DNA of 64,000 nt, from positions 14,487 through 78,486 of the forward strand of contig CAZUCE010000018.1 in NCBI GenBank assembly GCA_964619265.1, written 5' to 3'. This DNA is from CAZUCE01 sp964619265. Its GTDB lineage: Bacteria > Planctomycetota > UBA1135 > GCA-002686595. The position numbers were made by a program, and so were the translations under genes. This document shows positions 57,892 to 64,000 of this stretch, piece after piece (position 1 is the stretch's first letter; every line of letters starts with the position of its first letter). The notes under the pieces were generated by a model. It was not told the DNA's origin. It did no database searches and was given only the letters and a program-made list of their open reading frames with translations.

Positions 57892-59454
57892 TCAACTCGG
57901 TAGGCCCCAGACCAGCAGGAGCAGCAGCAGGGCACCACCGCCGAAGCACACCAGAGCGAACCAAGCGAATCGGCCAGCTCGGCGCAGCCGATCGAATTGC
58001 CGCAAGATCCAGGGCCCCAACATGTGCGCGACCGCCAAAACCGGCAAAACGACCAGCCCCACGAAGATCTCGAATCCGGTTCGACCCAGGGCGTACACCG
58101 TGGCCACGGGTCCGCCTTCCAGGCGCGGCGGCACCGGCAGAGCCGCCGGAAGCCGAGGCGGGACCGCTCGAGCCGAGGATTCCAGCGGAGCCGGTTCACG
58201 GGGCCGCAGGGGGGGAATCGGAGCGCCGGCAGCGCCTGCGGGTGCGCCCGGGCGACCCGCAGGTTCGGTGAGAGGCGCCGGGGCGGAATCCACTTCGCTG
58301 GGCTCGCCGGCCCGCGATTCCTTGTCGAGGGTCTGCCACTCGAGCACGTCGGCCGATTCGAGGGAACCGGCGGAGGTCCCGTTCATCCTCGGGATCGCCT
58401 CCGAAGTTGGGTTCGCGGCTGGGCCGAGCTCTTTGGCGCCCTTGGGCTCTTTGGCGGATCTGGCGATCGGCAAGGCGATCGAGTCGCCGCGCCGCGCGGC
58501 TTGGCCCAAGTCTTCGAGCAACTCGGCCACGCTGGCGTAGCGGTCGCCCGGATTGCGCTGCAAGCAGCGCTCGACCACCGACCGCAGCTCGGGCGCGAAG
58601 TCCGGCGGAAAATTCGCTGCGAGCGCTTCGCTTGCCACCGGAACCAGGTGGGAGCGCTCGTCCTCGAACGGCAGCTCGCCGGTCATCACCTCGAACAGCA
58701 AAATCCCGAGCGAAAACACGTCGGCCCGCCGATCCCCGTGGCCGGTCAAAATCTCGGGCGCCATGTAGCGCGGGGTGCCGCGGCCAAAGCTCAGGGTGTT
58801 GCGATCGTCGCGCAACAGCTTGGAAAGTCCGTAGTCTCCGATGCGCGCGTTTTCGCCGGCGAGAAATACGTTGCTCGGCTTGATGTCGAAATGCGCGAGC
58901 TGACGGTCGTGCAGCGCCAGAACGCCGCGACAGACTTGCACAAAAATGTCGAACGCCTGCTCGCGGGGCAACAGGCCCGCGTCCATCCGGCGCGCAAGCG
59001 TGTCCTCGCCGGCATGACCCATGATCAGGTAGGGCACCCCACAGGCCAAGCCCACGTCCTCGACCGCGACCAGGTTCGGATGATCGATCGAAGCGAATAG
59101 CCGCGCCTGGGAGAGCTCACGGTCGATCATCACCGAGTCGCCTTCGCCAGCGACTCTGAGGAACTTCACGGCGTAGCGCTTGCCGATGGAGAGCTTGGTC
59201 GCCTCGTACACCTCGCCGAACGCGCCGCTGCCAAGGCGTTGGGCAATTTCGTAGCCCGGTAGAAAGTTCGGCTCCCGAAAGCGGACGTAGAACTCTTCCC
59301 AGTCGACCATGTTCGTAGCAGAGCCGGCCGAGGAGGTAGCGCCCTGCGCCCCCACCTGAGCCGGTAAGGCGTTCAGCCTACGCGAATCGGTCAGCCCTTC
59401 GCGAGGCAGCTCGGGCTGGCTGCCGGCCTCGGGCGGGGTCGACTCGTAGCTCAC
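57892..59454 (-). CDS. membrane Ser/Thr protein kinase, non-RD type
   Basis: 520 residues from GTG 59454, which overlaps the upstream gene's stop (GTGA). Kinase domain at ~68-330: glycine loop LGSGAFGEVYEAT (75-87), catalytic Lys97 (RYAVKFLRV), catalytic loop LAHFDIKPSNVFL, metal-binding IGDYGLSKLL and GTPRYMAPEIL. The usual HRD is HFD and DFG is DYG. A Pro-rich linker follows, then one or two C-terminal membrane helices (~460-518). A further ATG at 59487 would add 11 residues. The sigma factor downstream is the natural substrate candidate. Confidence 0.9.
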   Translation of the reverse strand: MSYESTPPEAGSQPELPREGLTDSRRLNALPAQVGAQGATSSAGSATNMVDWEEFYVRFREPNFLPGYEIAQRLGSGAFGEVYEATKLSIGKRYAVKFLRVAGEGDSVMIDRELSQARLFASIDHPNLVAVEDVGLACGVPYLIMGHAGEDTLARRMDAGLLPREQAFDIFVQVCRGVLALHDRQLAHFDIKPSNVFLAGENARIGDYGLSKLLRDDRNTLSFGRGTPRYMAPEILTGHGDRRADVFSLGILLFEVMTGELPFEDERSHLVPVASEALAANFPPDFAPELRSVVERCLQRNPGDRYASVAELLEDLGQAARRGDSIALPIARSAKEPKGAKELGPAANPTSEAIPRMNGTSAGSLESADVLEWQTLDKESRAGEPSEVDSAPAPLTEPAGRPGAPAGAAGAPIPPLRPREPAPLESSARAVPPRLPAALPVPPRLEGGPVATVYALGRTGFEIFVGLVVLPVLAVAHMLGPWILRQFDRLRRAGRFAWFALVCFGGGALLLLLLVWGLPS

Positions 59455-60584
59455 GGACGACCTGCCAGGGATCTCCACGAGCACCACAGGGGCGGCCGCC
59501 CGTCCCCGACCAGCAGATCCAGCCGGCCTGCGCTGGCCAACTCAATCTGGAACTCGGTGGAATCCGCGTTCGCCTGCCCCTTTGCTCCGGTTCCTGCGGG
59601 AACTCCCGCGGGTCGAATGCCCTCCGGGCACTCAAGCCGCCAGCGGTCGCCCCCCTGTTCGCGCCGGTGCCGCTCGACGCGGAGCGGCTCGCGCAGAGCC
59701 CGCACGCCAAAAGGGCTTGGCTGGCGACGCCCGAAGCGAACCGCCCCCGCGGCACCTTCGCCGAGCAACAGCAGCCCGCGGGCTCCCATGCAGCCGAAGC
59801 CCCGCTCGAATTCCAGCCAAATTCCGCTGCCGTCGTTCCCGGCGCGCTGGGCCCGCAACTCGCAGCCACGGGCTCCGCGCCCCCCGCTCGCGACTCGCAA
59901 GCGCGCCTCGGCAGGAACGAAGGCTCCAGCCTCGGGTGGGACCTCCTCGTCGTTGACGAACAACCGACCCCCGCTCGCGCGGGCGTGCCAGCGAACCCCG
60001 CTGGTCAAGCTGGTCACGGGCTCGAGCCACAGCCCGCGCTCGCCCTCCAGGGCCGAAGCCTCCAAGGCCTCGGATCCGCCGTGATCGCGAACCAACACGC
60101 GCCCCGCCGGACCGATCAACCAGGAGCCAACTTCGTCCATGCGCAGCTCGGTGAGCTGGCTCGTCACGAGGTCGCTCGCAAGGCCCGGGGCCGATCTTGC
60201 CGGACGATCCGGCTCGCCCCCGCGCACGCGGTCCAGTTGAAGGACCAACGAATCCGCGCGCGAGGGCTCTTCCCGCGCGAGCAATCCCAACCACCGGGCA
60301 GCGGCTTCGGGATCCCCACCTTCTTCGCAGCCGAGCGCGCGAGCACGCACAGCTCCGAGGATGTCCAGGCGCAAGGCCTCCCACAGGGCCCGGTGCATCG
60401 GGCCGCTCCGCCGGCCAGCAGCCGACCGGCAAGCCAGCAGGCCCTGCTCAAGTTCCCCGCGTCCTAGGAAGGCGCGCGCCTCGGCCAGGAGGTCGCCCTC
60501 GCTCCCCCCCAAAGAGCCACCGCTTCCGGGGAGGCCGTCCCGGGAGGGGTCAGGCTGGGGGGATCGCATGGGCAAACTCGACAT
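59451..60584 (-). CDS. hypothetical protein with FHA-like features, upstream of the kinase
   Basis: 377 residues, soluble, Gly/Arg/Ala-rich. An N-terminal helical segment (~28-115, ARAFLGRGELEQGLLACRSA) looks like degenerate TPR. The C-terminal half is beta-rich, with GRLFVNDEEVPPEAGAFVPA and GLLLLGEGAAGAVRFGRRQP, resembling FHA strands (a GxFVNg turn and an LGRg start). FHA domains bind phosphothreonine, which would suit an immediate upstream neighbour of a kinase, but the match is weak. Its stop overlaps the kinase start, so they are coupled. Confidence 0.6.
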   Translation of the reverse strand: MSSLPMRSPQPDPSRDGLPGSGGSLGGSEGDLLAEARAFLGRGELEQGLLACRSAAGRRSGPMHRALWEALRLDILGAVRARALGCEEGGDPEAAARWLGLLAREEPSRADSLVLQLDRVRGGEPDRPARSAPGLASDLVTSQLTELRMDEVGSWLIGPAGRVLVRDHGGSEALEASALEGERGLWLEPVTSLTSGVRWHARASGGRLFVNDEEVPPEAGAFVPAEARLRVASGGRGARGCELRAQRAGNDGSGIWLEFERGFGCMGARGLLLLGEGAAGAVRFGRRQPSPFGVRALREPLRVERHRREQGGDRWRLECPEGIRPAGVPAGTGAKGQANADSTEFQIELASAGRLDLLVGDGRPPLWCSWRSLAGRP

Positions 60585-60610
60585 GGTCCTGCCCCAGTTG
60601 TGCGCGGACC

Positions 60611-60632
60611 GCGGCCGCCCATTTTCGGCCGC
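60611..60632 (-). terminator. GC-rich hairpin between the GGDEF and FHA-like genes
   Basis: GCGGCCG (60611-60617) and CGGCCGC (60626-60632) pair over loop CCCATTTT, in the 78-base gap after the 60663 stop. No U-run; could be a terminator or leader structure. Confidence 0.4.
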
Positions 60633-60662
60633 GTAAAACCAAGTCCTTTTCGAGACGGATTT

Positions 60663-61643
60663 TCAGCTGGGTAGAGCCACAACCCGCTCATTCGAGCGGG
60701 CGGCCTCCTGGCAGGCCTCAACAGCCAATCGGTAAAGGTCTTCGGCGCGCTCGACGCCCGGATGCGGGCAGGAGACCAGGCCGATCGAAAGGTCCAAGGC
60801 GTCGCCCACGACATCGACCAACCCGAGGTTCGCCACGCTCTCCACGATTCGGTCCGCCATGGCCCACGCACCGTCCGGCGAGGTCCCCGGCAGCAGGAAC
60901 AAGAACGAAGAGCGATCGAACCGCCCAAGAATGTCGGTGTCCCGCGCCGCCTGCAGGAACACGCTGCCCAACTGGCGCAGCACGGCCTCGGAGCACTCGC
61001 CATCGAAGGTCAGCTTGACGCACGAGAGCGGCTGGCCGAAGCGACGCGAGCGCTTGAACTCCTCGTCCAGCTTGTAGGTCAGAAAGTCGTAGTTGAACAG
61101 GCTGGTCTCCGGGTCGGCCAGCGCTTCGATCAAACGCGTCGGACGCGGATCGTGCGCCTCCGTGCCTTGGCAAGCCCCGCCGCTTGAGACTCCATTCAGC
61201 CCTTGGCCGAGCTCGCGAAGGAGTTGTTCGGGCAAGACCGCCGCGAGTTCATCGATCTTCGGGCGCGCGCCCTCGGAATCGCTCCAGCGCGCCAGGGTCG
61301 CGGGCAGCTCGGAGTTCGCCTCGCCGGGGCCCCAAACGGCGCCGGCGCCGCAAAAGCTTGCGATGCCAGCCCGCACCGGACCGGGGTCGTCGATCACCAG
61401 CGCAAGGCGCACGCCACCGCCCTGCGTCAGGAGCCGAGCCGCGGTGAAGGCCTCGTCCGTCCCCGCCATGCCGAGCACAACGCGCCCGCGGGGCCCTTCG
61501 CCCGCGGCGGCCGCCGCCATCGCGTCCATCGCGGTCAGCTCGGCCGAAATTTCGACTCCGGCGGATTGGGCTGCAGCACGGATCTCATCGCGGAACGCAG
61601 GGGCATCGCCGACGATGGTCAGCGCGGAGGACGGTTGGGACAT
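60663..61643 (-). CDS. pseudo-receiver plus degenerate GGDEF domain protein
   Basis: 326 residues from the ATG at 61643. Residues ~1-125 have a receiver-like alpha/beta pattern (LTIVGDAPAFRDEIRAAAQS, RGRVVLGMAGTDEAFTAARL) but no clear phospho-Asp. The GGDEF domain starts at ~175 with DPETSLFNYDFLTYKLDEEF; the signature expected as GGDEF is GRFDRSSFLFLLPG, so catalytic residues are missing. It is therefore unlikely to make cyclic-di-GMP and more likely a GTP- or nucleotide-binding effector or scaffold. Lies upstream of the FHA-like/kinase/sigma genes on the same strand. Confidence 0.8.
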   Translation of the reverse strand: MSQPSSALTIVGDAPAFRDEIRAAAQSAGVEISAELTAMDAMAAAAAGEGPRGRVVLGMAGTDEAFTAARLLTQGGGVRLALVIDDPGPVRAGIASFCGAGAVWGPGEANSELPATLARWSDSEGARPKIDELAAVLPEQLLRELGQGLNGVSSGGACQGTEAHDPRPTRLIEALADPETSLFNYDFLTYKLDEEFKRSRRFGQPLSCVKLTFDGECSEAVLRQLGSVFLQAARDTDILGRFDRSSFLFLLPGTSPDGAWAMADRIVESVANLGLVDVVGDALDLSIGLVSCPHPGVERAEDLYRLAVEACQEAARSNERVVALPS

Positions 61644-61860
61644 GGGAGGTCTCGCCTTGGAAGTCACTTCGATCCGGACCTGCAAGGTTCACCAAAGAGC
61701 CCGCAGACCCGAAGCGGGTCGGAGCGCCCGGAGAACCCGGGGCGCAGGCACCCAGTCTCAGGATCGGGAGCCCACCGGCGCAACCCCGAGACCGCCCCAC
61801 CAGCCCTGGTCTGGGATCCAGGGCCCCGCGGGCCTCCCCGCAGACCCCGGTACGGGCCCG

Positions 61861-62610
61861 TCAGGAGAGCTCTTCGAGCCAGGCGTCGTCGATATCGAAA
61901 TTGGCGTAGACGTTCTGGACGTCCTCGTTGTCCTCGAGGTCCTCGATCAGCCGCAGCACCCGCTTCGCCTCATCCTGGGTCTCGACCTGAATCCGGTTTT
62001 GGGGCACGTAGCCGATCTCTGCCTGGATGAACTCGACGCCGGCTGCCTCGAGGGCGTCCTTGACCGCAACGAAGTCACCGGGCGCTGCGTACAAGGTGGC
62101 CAAGCTGCCCTCCGCCTCGATGTCCTCGGCCCCCGACTCGAGCGCCAATTCCATCCATTGGTCTTCCTCGGTGCGCCCTTCGTCTTGAACCACGAAGATC
62201 GAACGGAAGTCGAACATGAACGCCACCGACCCTTGCGCGCCGAGATTGCCCCCGCGCTTGTCGAAGATGTGCTTCAGGTCGGCTGAGGTGCGGTTGCGAT
62301 TCTCGGTCAGCGCCACGACGATCACGGCGACTCCCGCGCTCGCGTAGCCCTCGTAGGTGAGGTCTTCCATGTCCCCGGACTTGTCCCCCGACGCCGACTT
62401 GATCGCGCGCTGGATGTTGTCCTTGGGCATGTTGGCCGCTTTGGCCTTCTCGATCGCGTACTTGAGCTTGAGGTTCTGATCGGGATCCGGACCGCCCTGC
62501 TTGACAGCGGACAGAATCGCCTTCGCGCACTTCGAGAAGATCTTCGCGCGCTTCGCGTCGACAGCGTTCTTGCGCCGCGCGATGTTCGCGGAATGGGAGT
62601 GGCCAGCCAT
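61861..62610 (-). CDS. yebC: YebC/PmpR family regulatory protein
   Basis: 249 residues. The N-terminus MAGHSHSANIARRKNAVDAK is the family signature, followed by EKAKAANMPKDNIQRAIKSA and YEGYASAGVAVIVVALTENR. Members act as transcription regulators or in translation of difficult sequences. The ribosome site GAGGATTCC precedes the ATG. It lies between the GGDEF gene and rpsI. Confidence 0.93.
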   Translation of the reverse strand: MAGHSHSANIARRKNAVDAKRAKIFSKCAKAILSAVKQGGPDPDQNLKLKYAIEKAKAANMPKDNIQRAIKSASGDKSGDMEDLTYEGYASAGVAVIVVALTENRNRTSADLKHIFDKRGGNLGAQGSVAFMFDFRSIFVVQDEGRTEEDQWMELALESGAEDIEAEGSLATLYAAPGDFVAVKDALEAAGVEFIQAEIGYVPQNRIQVETQDEAKRVLRLIEDLEDNEDVQNVYANFDIDDAWLEELS

Positions 62611-62681
62611 GGAATCCTCGTTGGGGCGTTTGGCGCGTCAAGGGCGACGCAGGGTGTAGAGCGATTAGGGCAGAAATGCGA

Positions 62682-62708
62682 AGAACCCGAGCGCGCTGCC
62701 CGGGTTCT
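62682..62708 (-). terminator. terminator of the rplM-rpsI operon
   Basis: AGAACCCG (62682-62689) and CGGGTTCT (62701-62708), 8-bp stem with an 11-base loop, about 115 bases past the rpsI stop. On the minus strand it is followed by TCGCATTTCTG. Confidence 0.6.
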
Positions 62709-62822
62709 CCGTGGGATCTCAAGCCGACATCGATCGATGCAGGAGAGACAAGATTCGCAGAGCCATCTCCCGAAGGCGACAGCCCCTGCGGGGACCATCG
62801 ACGAGGGAGAAACGCCCTTCGA

Positions 62823-63221
62823 CTAGCGCTTGCTGAACTGGAAGCCTCGGCGGGCTCCGCGACGTCCGGGCTTCTTCCGCTCCTTCATGCGGGAATCCCG
62901 AGTCAGGTGACCGTGTTCGCGGAGCGGCTCAAACAGAACCGGGTTCACCGCCTTGAGCGCACGCGCGATGCCGAGCTCGACCGCACCGGCCTGGCCGTGC
63001 GGGCCGCCACCGTTCACGTTGACGAAGATGTCGTAGCTTTCTTCGGAGCTGGTCAGCTCGAGGGGCGACGACGCCTGCTGCTGGTCACGCAGGGTGGTGA
63101 AGTATTCCTTCATCCCCTTGCCGTTGACGCGGAAGTCGCCCTTGCCAGGGCGAATGCGGACACGCGCGACGGCCGATTTGCGGCGTCCGAGTCCGAAGGT
63201 GAAGGGGCTGGCAACGGCCAT
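62823..63221 (-). CDS. rpsI: 30S ribosomal protein S9
   Basis: 132 residues, full length. Family segments FGLGRRKSAVARVRIRPGKG, NVNGGGPHGQAGAVELGIAR and the basic C-terminus RRGARRGFQFSKR that contacts the P-site tRNA. Only 27 bases after rplM; the pair forms the usual L13-S9 operon. No clear Shine-Dalgarno precedes the ATG. Confidence 0.97.
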   Translation of the reverse strand: MAVASPFTFGLGRRKSAVARVRIRPGKGDFRVNGKGMKEYFTTLRDQQQASSPLELTSSEESYDIFVNVNGGGPHGQAGAVELGIARALKAVNPVLFEPLREHGHLTRDSRMKERKKPGRRGARRGFQFSKR

Positions 63222-63248
63222 GATTCAGGGGGAGTCGAGAGGGTTGAG

Positions 63249-63677
63249 TTAGGACTGAGCAGGCGTCGGGTTCTGTGCGCCGTGCGGGTGCTCGGAACCC
63301 GAGTACACGCGCAAACGCGACAGCATCGCCTTGCCCAGACGGTTCTTGGGCAGCATCCGGCGAACCGCGAGTCGAACCATGTCGGTCGATCGCCGCTCGC
63401 GCATGTACGAGACGCTGCGCTGCTTCAGGCCACCGGGGTAGCCCGAGTAGAAGGGGTAGATCTTTTGATCGTTCTTGCGACCGGTGAGCACGATCTGCTC
63501 GGCGTTGATCACCACGACGTGGGCCCCGCCGAGTTCGCTCGGCGTGTAGGTCGGCAGATCCTTGCCGGTCAGGCTGGTCGCGATCTTGGTGGCCATCCGG
63601 CCGAGGGGCTCGGAACTGGCGTCGAAGACGAGCCAGCGCTCGGGAAGGTCCTGGGCGCGGACGTGGGTGGTAGTCAT
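63249..63677 (-). CDS. rplM: 50S ribosomal protein L13
   Basis: 142 residues, normal length. Characteristic segments WLVFDASSEPLGRMATKIAT, GAHVVVINAEQIVLTGRKND and KIYPFYSGYPGGLKQRSVSY. First gene of the L13-S9 unit. A promoter-like pair lies 50-80 bases upstream. Confidence 0.97.
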   Translation of the reverse strand: MTTTHVRAQDLPERWLVFDASSEPLGRMATKIATSLTGKDLPTYTPSELGGAHVVVINAEQIVLTGRKNDQKIYPFYSGYPGGLKQRSVSYMRERRSTDMVRLAVRRMLPKNRLGKAMLSRLRVYSGSEHPHGAQNPTPAQS

Positions 63678-63727
63678 GTCGAAGAGGGAGGAATCGCGCA
63701 GGGCGGACTCGGAGATTCGAGCCGAGA

Positions 63728-63756
63728 AAGGTACGGGGGCGGCCCGGCAGCATCAA
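63728..63756 (-). promoter_or_regulatory. sigma-70-like promoter for rplM-rpsI
   Basis: Minus strand TTGATG (63751-63756) and TACCTT (63728-63733) with a 17-base spacer, about 50 bases before the rplM start. It is a good match in spacing and moderate in sequence. Confidence 0.45.
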
Positions 63757-63800
63757 GCGTCTCGCCGCTCTTCTGAGCCCCTTGCGCTCGCCGCCAGCCC

Positions 63801-64000
63801 CTAGCGGCCGGTCGGCCCGGCCTCGGATTCGCCCTTTGGAGCCGGTGCTACCCGCCGGAGCCACCCCCCTTCCGGCTCCCGGGCGACGGTGACCGAGCGC
63901 CCCAGGGGAAGCCCGCCGAGCAGAAAGGGCGGCAACTTGGCGTCTGGCTCGTGAAAGCTCCAGGCCCCACGCGGATCCCGGGTGGCGCGGACGTCCGCGC
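63801..64000 (-). CDS. partial gene, C-terminus only, unidentified
   Basis: The last 65 codons (with stop TAG at 63801-63803) of a gene that enters from the right edge. The peptide ends with KLPPFLLGGLPLGRSVTVAR and a Pro/Glu/Gly-rich tail (PAPKGESEAGPTGR). A D-P-x-G-x-W-x-F segment (ATRDPRGAWSFHEPD) recalls a carboxypeptidase-regulatory-like or similar beta-sandwich edge, but this is weak. Same strand as rplM, 123 bases upstream. Confidence 0.6.
   Translation of the reverse strand, partial: ADVRATRDPRGAWSFHEPDAKLPPFLLGGLPLGRSVTVAREPEGGWLRRVAPAPKGESEAGPTGR

Overview
The window is a contiguous, high-GC, gene-dense bacterial chromosome segment carrying a core housekeeping set (rho, dnaG-rpoD, rsmA, selB, ppdK, rplM-rpsI, yebC, tRNA-Pro). 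Several traits point to a Planctomycetota-type or closely related lineage: two DUF1573 envelope proteins, sigma factors with large C-terminal extensions, many predicted lipoproteins, a sulfatase-family protein and an FGE-fold protein, gliding-type ABC genes, and few clear Shine-Dalgarno sites. This placement is inference from gene content; no rRNA gene is present to confirm it.

Layout. 1-3590: a minus-strand operon for a Gld-type ABC transporter (ATPase, permease, GldG-like protein, and the start of a further membrane protein). 3627-6340: rho with a very long disordered N-terminal region, then tRNA-Pro(CGG). 6731-10678: a HEAT/VWA protein and a single-pass protein with a tandem beta-rich tail. 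10973-13417: a plus-strand operon of histidine phosphatase, small P-loop NTPase and polytopic membrane protein. 13464-18784: a sulfatase-family lipoprotein, selB, a YhcC-type radical SAM protein and a coiled-coil zinc-ribbon protein. 19235-23497: dnaG-rpoD. 24338-28481: an envelope cluster (secreted protein, membrane-anchored HTH protein, OmpA-type lipoprotein, FGE-fold lipoprotein) that runs into rsmA. 28626-38268: type IV pilus/type II secretion motor genes (PilB-like, PilT, PilB-like, PilC) coupled to a histidine kinase and two CNNM/CorC-type membrane proteins. 38374-42686: a CtlX-like hydrolase and DPP-IV-type peptidase, divergent from a glycosylasparaginase. 42862-49574: two DUF1573 proteins, a lipoprotein and pyruvate phosphate dikinase. 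49632-61643: a signalling region with an ECF sigma factor fused through a membrane helix to a large extracytoplasmic beta-sandwich array, a DUF1963 protein, a MITE-like repeat, an M28 peptidase, a second sigma factor with a zinc-finger-like tail, a Ser/Thr kinase, an FHA-like protein and a degenerate GGDEF protein. 61861-64000: yebC, rpsI, rplM and the end of an unidentified gene.

Four-base stop/start overlaps (ATGA, GTGA or TTGA) join many neighbouring genes, so translational coupling is the prevailing operon style. The candidates for new biology are the membrane-spanning ECF sigma fusion (50449-53484) and the FHA-like/kinase/sigma set (56843-60584). Also notable are charged low-complexity insertions in otherwise ordinary enzymes (Rho, PPDK), and a small P-loop operon with a membrane protein (10973-13417).
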